A DNA stretch of 48,714 nucleotides from Psychrobacter sp. 4Dc (GCF_002836715.1 NZ_PJAT01000088.1:1-48714), one strand, 5' to 3'. Counted from the first letter of the stretch, positions 9,397-19,378 are shown. The notes: a model not told the origin generated them from the sequence alone. A program made the numbers and translations.

Positions 9397-10080
9397 ATGA
9401 CTGACAGCACGCATTTGCATACGCAGGAAGAACCGCCAAGTTCGCAAAATACCAAGAGTATTTTCAACTTGCCTAATAACCTTACGATTGCGCGTATCTT
9501 GATGATTCCGCTATTTGTCGCGATTGCTTATTGGCCGCCAGCCATGGGTATTGGTATGCCTGCGATTTCAGACAATGTCATTGCGCGCGTTGGGATGAGC
9601 GAGTTTAGTGATAGTTTGTTGCGCCATTTATTATTGACTGGCGTCTTTATTATTGCCGCAATTACCGATTGGCTTGATGGATATTTTGCTCGTAAACTTA
9701 ATGTCATGTCAGCCTTTGGGCGCTTTTTAGACCCTGTTGCTGATAAGTTAATGGTAGCTGTAGCGCTCATCGTTCTTGTACAGTGGCATCCTAATATCAT
9801 TATGGCGATAGCGGCTATCGTCATTATTTCGCGTGAAATCGCAGTATCAGCATTACGCGAATGGATGGCAGAGTTGGGCAAAAGTACTAGCGTCGCAGTA
9901 TCTTATGTTGGCAAATTAAAGACCACGTTTCAGATGGTGGCAATTACCGTACTACTACTTAATTGGCAGTCGCTTGAAACCATTGGTTATGTATTAATGG
10001 TCGCTGCTGTGATACTTACCTTATGGTCGATGATGATTTATCTAAAAGCAGCTTGGCCTTATTTAAAGCAAAGCGGATAA
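9397..10080 (+). CDS. pgsA: CDP-diacylglycerol--glycerol-3-phosphate 3-phosphatidyltransferase
   Basis: A 227-residue inner-membrane enzyme making phosphatidylglycerol phosphate from CDP-diacylglycerol and glycerol 3-phosphate, the committed step to phosphatidylglycerol and cardiolipin. The CDP-alcohol phosphotransferase signature is complete: D91-x2-D94-G95-x2-A98-R99, then G108-x3-D112-x3-D116, with the acidic residues holding the metal. Several hydrophobic helices surround it. Compared with the usual length of about 185 it has a longer N-terminus (about 20 polar residues) and an extra loop (residues 45-70) between the first helices. It is followed by a bidirectional terminator. Confidence 0.93.
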   Translation: MTDSTHLHTQEEPPSSQNTKSIFNLPNNLTIARILMIPLFVAIAYWPPAMGIGMPAISDNVIARVGMSEFSDSLLRHLLLTGVFIIAAITDWLDGYFARKLNVMSAFGRFLDPVADKLMVAVALIVLVQWHPNIIMAIAAIVIISREIAVSALREWMAELGKSTSVAVSYVGKLKTTFQMVAITVLLLNWQSLETIGYVLMVAAVILTLWSMMIYLKAAWPYLKQSG

Positions 10081-10120
10081 TTCCATAAAACGAAAATAAT
10101 CAGCTCAAAACTTAGACAAT

Positions 10121-10160
10121 AAAAAACGCCAGTCGTATTAGCCACTGGCGTTTTTGTTTT
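10121..10160. terminator. Bidirectional intrinsic terminator
   Basis: AAAAACGCCAGT and ACTGGCGTTTTT form a 12-bp stem around a ten-base loop, with A- and T-runs on both sides. It separates pgsA from the convergent stress-protein gene. Confidence 0.88.
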
Positions 10161-10182
10161 TACTGCTTATAGATCAGGCAGC

Positions 10183-10677
10183 TTATAGCGTCACTGAGTT
10201 GTTTTCGCCTAAGTTAGTCGCTTTCTTACCGTCCATTACTGCAGCAGTAGTCATCTTAAACATATTGACGACTGAGCTACCGCTTAGCCAGTATTCTGCA
10301 CCATGTGGTACGACTTTGATTAATTGTACATTTGGATCTTCTTTACCTTGCTCATAAAACGCATTGTAAATTGGCGACCATAGCTCGTCTAACTTCTCTT
10401 GGTCTTCGACCAATTCTGCTTTACCGTTAATAGAAACATAATCTTTTGAATCTTGACTGACATAGGCCAAGTTCACTTGCGGGTCTTTTTCGATATCTTT
10501 AATAGTTTCGGTAGTCTTATCACCAATGAACCAAATCTCTTTTGCGCCAATACTCGTCTCGCTAGTTGTCATTGGGCAGGCATGTAAATGGCCTTCGTGA
10601 GTACGAGTGGTCATCATGGCAAATTTCACTTCTTTTACCAGTTCTTGTACTTTATCGATATGGTCTTGTCTACTCAT
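10183..10677 (-). CDS. Pyridoxamine 5'-phosphate oxidase-family general stress protein
   Basis: A 164-residue split-barrel flavin-binding protein of the general-stress-protein-26 type. Marks are the N-terminal helix followed by FAMMTTRTHEGHLHACPMT, the strand EIWFIGDKTTETIKDIEKDPQVNLAYV, and the YVSINGKAELVED turn typical of the family. Proteins of this group bind FMN or FAD and accumulate under stress in several bacteria; the reaction is unknown. The start is well supported by AAGGAAA about 9 bases before the ATG. It is monocistronic. Confidence 0.87.
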   Translation of the reverse strand: MSRQDHIDKVQELVKEVKFAMMTTRTHEGHLHACPMTTSETSIGAKEIWFIGDKTTETIKDIEKDPQVNLAYVSQDSKDYVSINGKAELVEDQEKLDELWSPIYNAFYEQGKEDPNVQLIKVVPHGAEYWLSGSSVVNMFKMTTAAVMDGKKATNLGENNSVTL

Positions 10678-11159
10678 AATAAATTTCCTTTTTTATAGTG
10701 TTTTAATTGGGCTTATATAGCGTTGTTTTAATTAGCCGAATTGAACAGTTAATTATTTATAGTAATTTTTCTTTAGGCTAGATATGTCTAACCATTAAAT
10801 AAATCTAAAAGTTAAACGTCATCGTCGCCTTAACAACTGAGACTAGAATACCGAGTTGTCACCCTACATTTATATAGGTTCCCAGTAATGCGATGTGAGT
10901 GTTTGTAAGGAATATGAAGGTTAGGTAAAAATTGTGACAGTGCGAATTTATATTCTCTATATTTGAATAAATTATTCAAAAACGTCTAGAAAATTCACTT
11001 TTGTAGTTTGTCGATTCATAAATAATAAGTAGTGATAGAACGCAACTTTTCGGCAATTTATCTTGGTTTAGACCTGCTTATTACAGGGCTTCTTGTTATA
11101 ATACGCAGACCATTTACTTAGCATGGCAGAGATGCCTTGATCTTACGGATTATGCCTTT
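10678..11159. other. Intergenic region upstream of purL
   Basis: 482 AT-rich bases between two divergently oriented genes. I see no coding potential. The right part carries the purL promoter candidate. The left part must carry the promoter of the stress-protein gene. No purine-repressor palindrome or riboswitch was recognised. Confidence 0.4.
11094..11102 (+). promoter_or_regulatory. Extended -10 promoter for purL
   Basis: TGTTATAAT, a consensus -10 hexamer with the TGn extension, lies about 60 bases before the purL ATG. The -35 region is weak, as is common for extended -10 promoters. The predicted start of transcription is near 11109. Confidence 0.55.
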
Positions 11160-14100
11160 ATGATGACCATCGCCGGACAACCGTTTCTTACCGATTTTCA
11201 GACGCAGCAACTCATCAGTCAGTTTCAGCAAAAAACCGAGCTAAATGTCAGTCAAATAAGTACACAGCAAGTGTATGTGCTATCACGAGAGCTATCTGGT
11301 GATGAACATAAAAAAGCGCTAGATTTACTAGCGGTTGACCAGTCAGCAACGCTAAATTCGCCGCAAGACAACCAACTACAAGTCATCGTTGGGCCACGTT
11401 TTGGTACGATATCGCCATGGGCAAGTAAAGCGACAGATATCTTTAATAACTGTGAAATCGAGATCAACCGCGTTGAGCGTGTCGTTGTTTATACGTTAAC
11501 CCTCGATGAAAAAATAGACGGTGACGCAGGCGAAAAACTACCAGTAGACGCTGAGCAGTTATTGTTTGATCGTATGACTCAGAGCTTGGTTTATGACTTG
11601 AGCGATGTCAGCAAATTGTTTGATGATCAAGCGCCAGCATCACTGAACCATATAGATGTAATAGGACAAGGTCAGGCAGCGCTAGAATCGGCCAATACCG
11701 AGTTCGGCTTTGCGTTATCAAGTGAAGATATCGACTATCTGATGAATGCCTATGTCAATGAGTTGAAATGCAACCCAACTGACGTTGAGCTGATGATGTT
11801 TGCACAGGCCAACTCAGAGCATTGCCGTCATAAGATCTTTAATGCTCAGTGGACAGTTGACGGCGAAGCACAGCCAAAATCATTGTTCCAAATGATCAAA
11901 AACACGTACCAGTCGAATCCACAAGGTATTTTATCAGCGTATAAAGACAACGCTGCGGTCATGGCAGGCGCTGATGGTATGCGTTTTTATCCTATTCCAA
12001 CCAACGCGATGGATGCCAATTCAATCCATCCTTACGACTTTCATCAAGAAAACATCGATATCTTAATGAAGGTTGAGACGCACAATCATCCAACAGCGAT
12101 TGCCCCTTATTCTGGTGCGGCAACAGGTGCTGGCGGTGAGATTCGTGACGAAGGCGCGACTGGTCGCGGCGGTAAGCCAAAAGCAGGTCTAACAGGGTTC
12201 CACGTGTCACATTTGCATATCCCAGAGCTTAGCGAAAAATGGGAGCAGTCAGGTCAATTGAGCACGCAGGATTATGGTACGCCAGATCGTATGGCAACCA
12301 GCCTTGAAATCATGACCGAAGCGCCATTAGGCAGTGCCAATTTTTCAAACGAGTTTGGTCGTCCAAATCTATGCGGTTACTTCCGTAGTTTTCAGCTAGA
12401 CACCTCTGCTGCAAAAGACGGTAGCGAGATGCGCGGCTATCATAAGCCAATCATGCTGGCAGGTGGTTACGGCAATATCAAACGCAACCTTATTGAAAAA
12501 AATGCAATCAAAAAAGGTGATTTGCTCATCGTCCTTGGTGGCCCTGCAATGCAAATCGGTCTGGGCGGCGGTGCCGCATCGTCGGTCGATAGTGGTGACC
12601 TTGATGAAGGTTTGGACTTTGCTTCAGTTCAGCGCGATAATGCTGAAATGGAGCGTCGTTGCCAAGAAGTCCTCGATCGCTGCTGGGCACTAGCGGGCGA
12701 TGATGTCGATGTAAGTAATAACAGTAAAGACGGCAACCCAATCGTTTCACTACATGATGTAGGGGCAGGTGGTCTGTCTAATGCGATGCCAGAACTGGTC
12801 AATGACCATGAAATGGGCGCGCATCTGAACTTGCGTAAGATTCCATCGTTAGAAGCTGGCATGTCGCCAATGGCCATATGGTCAAATGAAGCGCAAGAGC
12901 GTTATGTGCTAGCGATTCGCCCAGAGAGCAAAGATCAGTTCGATGCTATCTGTGCCCGTGAGCGCTGCCCATATGCCATCTTGGGCGAGGCGACGGATAT
13001 CCGTCAGCTAATCGTTGACGATGAGCTATTAACTGAGCAACCAGTCGATATGCCGATGCAAGTACTGCTCGGCGGTACACCGAAAATGCAACGTAGCTTT
13101 GAGCGTACCGAGAGCACGTTACCAGCATTAGAGCTTGGTGACGTTAATCTAGCTGAATCAATCACCGATGTATTGCGTCACCCAACTGTCGCTAGCAAAT
13201 CATTCTTGATTAGCATTGGTGACCGTTCTATCACGGGTATGGTCGTGCGTGATCAGTATGTGGGTCGCTATCAAGTGCCTGTATCAGATTGTGCGGTGAC
13301 GGCTTCTGGCTTGGTGGCGCTAGATGGTCAGCCAATGACTGGCGAAGCCATGAGTGTGGGTGAGCGTACGCCTGTTGCGCTTATCAGTCCAAAAGCCTCT
13401 GCGCGTCTAGCAGTCGGTGAAGCGATTACTAACATCGCTGGTGCGCGTATCGCTCAGTTGTCTGATATTACGATGTCAGCGAACTGGATGGCTGCGTGTG
13501 GTAATGATGCGGAAGATGCTGCATTGTTCGACGCTGTACATGCCGTTGGTGAAGAGCTATGCCCAGCACTGGGCATCGCTATCCCAGTCGGTAAAGACTC
13601 GCTATCGATGCGTGCCAATTGGAGTGATGAAAGTGGTAAGGACAAATCAATCGTCTCACCAATGAGCTTGGTCGTGACGGCGTTTGCCCCTGTCGTTGAC
13701 GTGGCAAAAACGCTAACGCCTGAGCTAATCAATGGCGACAGTGCGTTTTACCGTATTGACTTGTCAAAAGGCAAATTGCGTCTAGGCGGCTCAATCCTTG
13801 CGCAGACGCTTAGCCAATTAGGTAACGACTGCCCAGATCTAGCGCAGCCTAGCGACTTGGTCGATTTCTTTAACTTTATCCAAGCGGGTAATGAGCAAGG
13901 CGTCATCAGCGCCTATCACGATATCGGTGATGGTGGTCTACTAGCGACTATCGCTGAGATGCAGTTCACTAGTCGTCAAGGTATCAAGCTGTCATTGACG
14001 GATGATAACTTACTCGGTCAACTGTTCAGTGAAGAGCTAGGCGCAGTCATCCAAGTATTACCAGAAAACGTCGCGGCGCTAATGCAGTTGGCAGAAGAGT

Positions 14101-15173
14101 TTAATGTTGCTGATATGCTGAGTCTCGTTGGTCAAAGCTCGGAAGAAGACAGCTTACTTATCCAAACGCCAACGCTCATGGGTGCCGATGGTATTAATGA
14201 AACTTTACGCTTTAGCCGTACTGAATTGCAGCAAGCGTGGACGCAGGTCAGCTATCAAATCGCGCGTCGCCGTGATAACCCAGCGTGCGTACAGCAAGAG
14301 TATGACTTGATTGCTGATGCGAGCCATCAAGGCCTGATTGCTTCACCGAACTTTGATCTGAATCAAAAGGTCGAAGAGCCATACTTGGCTAGCCGTGAGA
14401 ATAAACCAAGAGTCGCTATCTTGCGTGAGCAAGGCGTCAATGGTCAGACAGAAATGGCAGCAGGCTTTACTCAAGCTGGCTTTGAAGCGGTCGATGTACA
14501 CATGAGCGATCTGCTCAGTGGTCGCATCAATCTGCGTGACTTCGACGGTCTGGTCGCTTGTGGTGGCTTTAGTTATGGTGATGTACTGGGCGCTGGCTCT
14601 GGCTGGGCAAACTCTATCTTGTTCCATGACGAGCTACGCATGCAGTTTGTCCGCTTCTTTGCCCGTCCTGATACCTTCTCATTAGGTGTCTGTAACGGTT
14701 GTCAGATGATGGCTCAGTTAAAAGACCTCATCCCAGGTGCAGATAACTTCCCACGCTTCATCGCCAATCAATCGGCTCGTTTTGAAGCGCGTACGGTCAA
14801 CGTAAAAGTCGAGCGTACCAAGTCTATCCTGTTCAAAGGTATGCAAGACAGCATCTTGCCAATCGCTGTAGCGCATGGTGAAGGCTATGCCACGCTAGAC
14901 AACAACGAAATCGATGGTATGGCCAAACACGGTCAGCTTGCGATGCGTTATGTCGATAGCCAAGGTCATCCAACTGAGACGTATCCGCTCAATCCAAACG
15001 GTTCGGTCGGCGGTGTCACGGGTCTGTGTAGCACTGATGGTCGTGTGACGATTATGATGCCACATCCTGAGCGTAACCTAAAAGCCTACAACCACAGCTG
15101 GAAACCAGAAGAGTGGGACGAGGACGGCGCGTGGATGCGTATGTTCCGTAACGCTCGTGCTTGGTTACGCTAG
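11160..15173 (+). CDS. purL: Phosphoribosylformylglycinamidine synthase
   Basis: The large single-chain enzyme (1337 residues) of the fourth step of de novo purine synthesis: FGAR + glutamine + ATP to FGAM. In order: an N-terminal PurS-like region, two AIRS-type ATP-binding halves (VETHNHPTAIAPYSGAATGAGG, then GVGAGGLSNAMPE-like and HDIGDGGLLATIAEM segments), and a C-terminal glutamine amidotransferase. In the last domain GVCNGCQMM has the nucleophile C1178 and MMPHPERN carries H1302 and E1304. The ribosome-binding site is weak; ATG codons at 11160 and 11163 are both possible. Length is normal for the gammaproteobacterial type. Confidence 0.98.
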   Translation: MMTIAGQPFLTDFQTQQLISQFQQKTELNVSQISTQQVYVLSRELSGDEHKKALDLLAVDQSATLNSPQDNQLQVIVGPRFGTISPWASKATDIFNNCEIEINRVERVVVYTLTLDEKIDGDAGEKLPVDAEQLLFDRMTQSLVYDLSDVSKLFDDQAPASLNHIDVIGQGQAALESANTEFGFALSSEDIDYLMNAYVNELKCNPTDVELMMFAQANSEHCRHKIFNAQWTVDGEAQPKSLFQMIKNTYQSNPQGILSAYKDNAAVMAGADGMRFYPIPTNAMDANSIHPYDFHQENIDILMKVETHNHPTAIAPYSGAATGAGGEIRDEGATGRGGKPKAGLTGFHVSHLHIPELSEKWEQSGQLSTQDYGTPDRMATSLEIMTEAPLGSANFSNEFGRPNLCGYFRSFQLDTSAAKDGSEMRGYHKPIMLAGGYGNIKRNLIEKNAIKKGDLLIVLGGPAMQIGLGGGAASSVDSGDLDEGLDFASVQRDNAEMERRCQEVLDRCWALAGDDVDVSNNSKDGNPIVSLHDVGAGGLSNAMPELVNDHEMGAHLNLRKIPSLEAGMSPMAIWSNEAQERYVLAIRPESKDQFDAICARERCPYAILGEATDIRQLIVDDELLTEQPVDMPMQVLLGGTPKMQRSFERTESTLPALELGDVNLAESITDVLRHPTVASKSFLISIGDRSITGMVVRDQYVGRYQVPVSDCAVTASGLVALDGQPMTGEAMSVGERTPVALISPKASARLAVGEAITNIAGARIAQLSDITMSANWMAACGNDAEDAALFDAVHAVGEELCPALGIAIPVGKDSLSMRANWSDESGKDKSIVSPMSLVVTAFAPVVDVAKTLTPELINGDSAFYRIDLSKGKLRLGGSILAQTLSQLGNDCPDLAQPSDLVDFFNFIQAGNEQGVISAYHDIGDGGLLATIAEMQFTSRQGIKLSLTDDNLLGQLFSEELGAVIQVLPENVAALMQLAEEFNVADMLSLVGQSSEEDSLLIQTPTLMGADGINETLRFSRTELQQAWTQVSYQIARRRDNPACVQQEYDLIADASHQGLIASPNFDLNQKVEEPYLASRENKPRVAILREQGVNGQTEMAAGFTQAGFEAVDVHMSDLLSGRINLRDFDGLVACGGFSYGDVLGAGSGWANSILFHDELRMQFVRFFARPDTFSLGVCNGCQMMAQLKDLIPGADNFPRFIANQSARFEARTVNVKVERTKSILFKGMQDSILPIAVAHGEGYATLDNNEIDGMAKHGQLAMRYVDSQGHPTETYPLNPNGSVGGVTGLCSTDGRVTIMMPHPERNLKAYNHSWKPEEWDEDGAWMRMFRNARAWLR

Positions 15174-15198
15174 ACTGGTTTGAGTTATTTTAGATAAT

Positions 15199-15230
15199 AA
15201 AAAAAGGTGGGCGTAATGCTCACCTTTTTT
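15199..15230. terminator. Intrinsic terminator after purL
   Basis: AAAAAAAGGTG pairs with CACCTTTTTT around an 11-base loop, about 25 bases past the purL stop. A- and T-runs on both sides allow it to serve the minus-strand Sel1 gene too. Confidence 0.8.
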
Positions 15231-15354
15231 GTGTTTTGGTTTTTAGTGTCTAGAGTAGGTTGATGTGGAGCTTGCACACCCAACGGTTTTAACAAGGAAG
15301 GTAATCCATAGTTCGTGTGACAAACGAATTAATTCTACCTAGTATGCTAAAGCT

Positions 15355-16221
15355 TTATTGATTCAAAGCAATGTATTGACCACAACCTTGTGTATCCCCA
15401 TTATCACATGCCAACTTAAACCATTTTTTGGCTTTAATATAATCTTGATCAAACCCTAAACCATCCCTGTAGAGAACGCCTAAATTATATTGAGCATCAA
15501 CATAGCCTTGACTGGCAGCTTTTTCAAACCATTCTGCTGCATTGAAATAATCTTGAGGTACACCTCTGTTGAAAAGGTACATTGTACCAAGATTATACTG
15601 AGAGATAGCATCACCTTGAATAGCAGCTTTTTCAAACCATTCTGCTGCTTTGTTAAAATTCTTAGGAACGCCTTCACCATCATTATAAATATTTGCCATA
15701 TTACGTTGCGCACCAACATTTCCTTGGTTAGCAGATTTTTGATACAAGTCTATTGCCCTCAAATAGTCTTGGGGAACGCCTCTGCCATTATTGTATAATA
15801 TTGCTAAATTGTATTGCGCATTAGATTGACCTTGATCAGCGGCTTTTGTGTACCATTTTACGGCCTTTGTATAATTTTGTGAAATTCCTTCACCATCCAT
15901 ATACATCACGCCAAGATTATATTGCGCATTAGCATGTCCTTGACTAGCGGCTTTTTGATACCACTCTATAGTCTTAGTATAATCTTGAGAAACACCTTGA
16001 CCCTTTCCATACATCCATCCAATTTTGAATTGTGCTTCAACGTTGCCTTTTTCGGCTAATCTCAGTAGTTTTACAAACTCAATATCTGTTTCAGATATAA
16101 TTTTCGTTGCAGAAATCTGCTGACTATCTATACTTTGCATTTTATGGTCATCTGCTAATAGCGTAGATAATGTAGATAAAAAAAGAATAATGATTATTGA
16201 TTTAGTTACTAACAAATTCAT
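15355..16221 (-). CDS. Secreted Sel1-like repeat protein
   Basis: A 288-residue protein with an N-terminal signal peptide (hydrophobic residues 8-22, cleavage likely near LLADD) and six tandem Sel1-like repeats of 36 residues from about residue 61 to 276, each of the form xAQYNLGxMYxxGxGVxQDYxKAxEWYxKAAxQG. The last repeat carries C272 and C280 (C-x7-C), a spacing that forms disulfides in Helicobacter Hcp proteins, so a periplasmic location fits. Sel1 arrays bind proteins; the partner is unknown. The A/T-rich codon use, unlike purL or tdh, suggests an accessory gene. A second, shorter Sel1 protein with the same C-x7-C ending lies at 46682-47320. Confidence 0.85.
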   Translation of the reverse strand: MNLLVTKSIIIILFLSTLSTLLADDHKMQSIDSQQISATKIISETDIEFVKLLRLAEKGNVEAQFKIGWMYGKGQGVSQDYTKTIEWYQKAASQGHANAQYNLGVMYMDGEGISQNYTKAVKWYTKAADQGQSNAQYNLAILYNNGRGVPQDYLRAIDLYQKSANQGNVGAQRNMANIYNDGEGVPKNFNKAAEWFEKAAIQGDAISQYNLGTMYLFNRGVPQDYFNAAEWFEKAASQGYVDAQYNLGVLYRDGLGFDQDYIKAKKWFKLACDNGDTQGCGQYIALNQ

Positions 16222-16398
16222 TTACTAATTCGCTTATGAGAAAATTATTAAAAAGCACATTATTTTAGAACCTAGACTAGCATATAAAGTTAGCAAATCC
16301 TGCGATGCTCTACAGTTTTGAGCTGATAATTTAAATAAATAAGATGTTAGGTTTTTTATTTGATACTAAACTAAAACTGCTTTTCCAAGTATGCATTT

Positions 16399-16761
16399 TT
16401 AATAAAACCAATCGCCATTACGAAGCTTTTCTATATCTCTGTTACTTGCCTTACGCACCATGTTTGATATTGCACCATTAGCTTGTCCATGATCTGGTTT
16501 TGTGAGAAAAATATTCACTTCAGATTCATCTGCATGAAGTATCTTATCTAAGTAATATCGTTGGTCATTTTCGTTTAAACCAGTTTCTTTAAGCTGAAAA
16601 GGTTGGTGTAGTGCTGCATTAAGCATCACTGCACGATATTTATCATTTTCAATTACTTCAAAATCTTGAGCATTTATGCTTATGATTACACCAAATTCTG
16701 CGAATCCACTCTCGATAGAAACCTTTAAAATATAAATTCCATTTTCTGCTTTTGCTAGCAT
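16399..16761 (-). CDS. Hypothetical protein, 120 residues
   Basis: I do not recognise a family. The protein is soluble, with no signal peptide or membrane helix. The N-terminal half reads like alternating beta strands (NGIYILKVSIESGFAEFGVI, then a DFEVIENDKYRAVMLNAAL segment) and the C-terminal half is polar and helical, ending in KLRNGDWFY. It lies 31 bases downstream of the 57-residue acidic protein on the same strand, so the two may be co-transcribed. There is no clear Shine-Dalgarno sequence, and an upstream ATG closes after five codons. Its A/T-rich codons match the neighbouring Sel1 gene rather than tdh. Confidence 0.6.
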   Translation of the reverse strand: MLAKAENGIYILKVSIESGFAEFGVIISINAQDFEVIENDKYRAVMLNAALHQPFQLKETGLNENDQRYYLDKILHADESEVNIFLTKPDHGQANGAISNMVRKASNRDIEKLRNGDWFY

Positions 16762-16791
16762 ACGAAGATCATGAAAAATAATTATTTTGTC

Positions 16792-16965
16792 CTAATAACC
16801 TGTCCCTTTCCGAGCCTCAGCAATCAATTCATGAATCTGAGCACTTTCTTTTAGCACACAAGCATCATAAGCAGAAAGCGGCTCAGACTCTTGTTCTTTT
16901 TCGTGATCTTGCTTGGCTTTTTCTGCTAAATAATTTTCAAGTTTATCGGCTTCAGAATCGCCCAT
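16792..16965 (-). CDS. Small acidic protein, 57 residues (paralogue of the 65-aa protein at 19828)
   Basis: The translation starts MGDSEADKLENYLAEKAKQ, then a charged Lys/Glu/Gln stretch, then the core EPLSAYDACVLKESA followed by QIHELIAEA and a short basic tail. The core is nearly identical to that of the protein at 19828-20025, and both genes start in the context ATAAACCATGG preceded by a purine-rich ribosome-binding site (GGGGGA here). Two conserved copies argue that this is a real gene despite its size. It looks helical, cytosolic and possibly coiled-coil, with a single conserved cysteine. Function unknown. Confidence 0.72.
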   Translation of the reverse strand: MGDSEADKLENYLAEKAKQDHEKEQESEPLSAYDACVLKESAQIHELIAEARKGTGY

Positions 16966-16995
16966 GGTTTATCCCCCGTATAATTTTTACCATAT

Positions 16996-17025
16996 AAAAA
17001 ACGGCACTGAAATCAGTGCCGTTTT
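16996..17025 (-). terminator. Terminator of the kbl-tdh operon
   Basis: A perfect 10-bp stem (ACGGCACTGA with TCAGTGCCGT) with a two-base AA spacer and A/T runs at both ends, 60 bases beyond the tdh stop. It probably also acts in the other direction. Confidence 0.85.
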
Positions 17026-17084
17026 ATAAGTCGTGATAATTTAAACCCTAACCACGACTCCTCAAATACTGACGCAGAACATTA

Positions 17085-18110
17085 TCAATCCCAGCTTAAA
17101 ATTACCTTACCGCATTGCCCGCTTTCCATGATATCAAAGCCTTCTTGAAAGTCATCAATGTGCATGCGATGGGTAATGATTGGCGATAGATCAATACCGC
17201 TAATCAGCATTTGCTCCATCTGATACCACGTCTCCCACATCTCGCGGCCATAAATACCTTTTAGGGTTAATGCCTTAAAAATAATTTTGCTCCAATCCAC
17301 CGTGGTGGTGTTAGGCAAAATGCCCAAGAGCGCAATTTTAGAGCCGTTATACATATTACTAATCATCGAATCAAATGCCTGAGGCGAGCCTGACATCTCA
17401 AGCCCAATATCAAAGCCGTGCATTTTTAACTCAGCAATAGCGCCTTCGATGGTTTCACCTTTGGCTGGGTTGATGGTCATCGTCGCGCCCATTTTTTTGG
17501 CAAGCTCTAGGCGATAATCGCTGATATCACTGACCACAATGTTACGTGCTCCGGCAAATCGGCAAATCGCTGTTGCCATCGAACCAATCAGCCCTGCACC
17601 CGTGATTAGTACATCTTCACCAAGGACAGGAAATGAAAGGGCAGTATGAGTAGCGTTGCCAAAGGGGTCCATAATGGCTGCCATCTCATCGCTGATACGC
17701 TCATCGAGCTTGATGACATTATCGGCAGGTATCACCAAATATTCGGCAAATGCGCCATCGCGGTCAACGCCCACACCGATGGTGTTTTCGCACACATGTA
17801 GCTTACCACGGCGGCAGTTACGGCAATGCCCGCAAGCGATATGGCCTTCGCCTGTGACTCGGTCACCTATTTCAAGATGCTTGACGCCATCGCCCATTTC
17901 ACTAATGACACCGACATATTCATGTCCGATAATCATCGGCGTTTTTATGGTCTTCTGTGACCACTCATCCCACTTATAAATGTGTAAATCTGTGCCACAG
18001 ATGGCGGTTTTTTTAATTTTAATTTTAACGTCATTGATACCGACTGTTGGTTCTGGCATGTCTTGCATCCAGATGCCTTTTTTGGCATGGGCTTTAACCA
18101 GTGCTTTCAT
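17085..18110 (-). CDS. tdh: L-threonine 3-dehydrogenase
   Basis: A zinc-dependent medium-chain dehydrogenase of 341 residues, the standard length, oxidising threonine to 2-amino-3-ketobutyrate with NAD+. The catalytic zinc site has C38 ([14 protein letters not shown]), H63 and E64 (GHEYVG); the structural zinc is held by C93, C96, C99 and C107. The NAD-binding Rossmann motif is [11 protein letters not shown]. It is the second gene of an operon with kbl, 77 bases downstream, so the unstable product passes directly to the ligase. A strong terminator follows. Identification is very secure. Confidence 0.98.
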   Translation of the reverse strand: MKALVKAHAKKGIWMQDMPEPTVGINDVKIKIKKTAICGTDLHIYKWDEWSQKTIKTPMIIGHEYVGVISEMGDGVKHLEIGDRVTGEGHIACGHCRNCRRGKLHVCENTIGVGVDRDGAFAEYLVIPADNVIKLDERISDEMAAIMDPFGNATHTALSFPVLGEDVLITGAGLIGSMATAICRFAGARNIVVSDISDYRLELAKKMGATMTINPAKGETIEGAIAELKMHGFDIGLEMSGSPQAFDSMISNMYNGSKIALLGILPNTTTVDWSKIIFKALTLKGIYGREMWETWYQMEQMLISGIDLSPIITHRMHIDDFQEGFDIMESGQCGKVILSWD

Positions 18111-18187
18111 ACTTTTCTCTTATTTAACGGTGTTGTACTTAATGGTTGAATCTAGCGAGTGAATACAGAACAAATACCAAACGACGC

Positions 18188-19378
18188 TTAATCAATCACT
18201 TTCATCTGCTTGGCGACTTTGATAAAGGCGGTGATACACTTGTCTAGCTGCTCGCGAGTATGGGCGGCAGAGAGCTGGACACGAATGCGAGCCTCATTTT
18301 TGGGTACGACAGGATAGAAGAAACCGATCACATAAATGCCTTCTTCAAGCAGTGCGTCTGCCATCTGTTGCGATACATTGGCGTCATAGAGCATCACCGC
18401 ACAGATTGCCGATTCGGTAGGCTTGATATCGAAGCCTGCCTCTTGCATTTGCTTCACAAAATAGGCGGTATTTTCATGCAATTGGTCTTGTAGAGTATTG
18501 TCTTGCGCTAGCATCTCAAACGCTTTTACCCCAGCGGCAGCCACCATAGGAGGAATAGAGTTTGAAAACAGATACGGGCGTGAGCGTTGACGCAGCATCT
18601 CAATCATTTCTTTTTTGCCCGTGGTAAAGCCGCCAATAGCACCGCCAAATGCCTTGCCCAAGGTACCAGTGATCAGCTCAATATCGCCACGCAGATCAAA
18701 CAATTCAGTCACGCCGCCACCAGTACGACCGACCACACCTGCTGAATGCGATTCGTCAATCATGACCATGGCATCATATTTTTGTGCCAACGCATAAATC
18801 TCATCCATCGGCGCTACATTACCATCCATTGAAAACACACCGTCAGTGACAATCAAACGAAAACGCTGTGCTTGCGCCGCTTGCAATTGCGTCTCTAAAT
18901 CTTGCATATCCGCATTGGCATAACGATAACGCGCGGCTTTACACAGGCGCACACCGTCGATGATCGAGGCGTGATTTAGCGAATCAGAAATAATCGCATC
19001 TTCAGCAGTTAGTAGGGGCTCAAATGCGCCACCATTGGCATCGAAACAGGCCGCATAAAGAATCGTATCTTCGGTATTAAAAAACTTAGAAATCGACGCC
19101 TCTAATTGCTTATGCAAATCTTGCGTACCACAAATAAACCGCACCGATGACATGCCGTAACCTGAGTTTTCGATGGCCTCGGTAGCCGCCTTTTTAATTT
19201 CAGGGTGGTCAGACAATCCAAGGTAATTATTGGCACAGAAGTTAAGCATCTCACGGCCATCGGCAATTTTGATGAGCGCATCTTGCGGAGAAGTGATCAC
19301 GCGCTCGTTTTTATACAGGCCTGCCGCGCGTATATCGCTGATTTCTTGTTGTAGGTGTTTTTGAAAGGCTTGATACAT
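18188..19378 (-). CDS. kbl: Glycine C-acetyltransferase (2-amino-3-ketobutyrate CoA ligase)
   Basis: A pyridoxal-phosphate enzyme of the alpha-oxoamine synthase family, 396 residues. It cleaves 2-amino-3-ketobutyrate with CoA to glycine and acetyl-CoA, completing threonine catabolism with Tdh. The cofactor lysine is K242 in TGTLGKAFGGA; D208 in MVMIDESHSAG contacts the pyridine nitrogen; FCANNYLGL and SDSLNHASIIDG are family motifs. AAGGAATATTT before the ATG provides a ribosome-binding site. It is the first gene of the kbl-tdh operon. The acetyl-CoA made here joins the pool served by Acs and AckA-Pta in this window. Confidence 0.97.
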   Translation of the reverse strand: MYQAFQKHLQQEISDIRAAGLYKNERVITSPQDALIKIADGREMLNFCANNYLGLSDHPEIKKAATEAIENSGYGMSSVRFICGTQDLHKQLEASISKFFNTEDTILYAACFDANGGAFEPLLTAEDAIISDSLNHASIIDGVRLCKAARYRYANADMQDLETQLQAAQAQRFRLIVTDGVFSMDGNVAPMDEIYALAQKYDAMVMIDESHSAGVVGRTGGGVTELFDLRGDIELITGTLGKAFGGAIGGFTTGKKEMIEMLRQRSRPYLFSNSIPPMVAAAGVKAFEMLAQDNTLQDQLHENTAYFVKQMQEAGFDIKPTESAICAVMLYDANVSQQMADALLEEGIYVIGFFYPVVPKNEARIRVQLSAAHTREQLDKCITAFIKVAKQMKVID

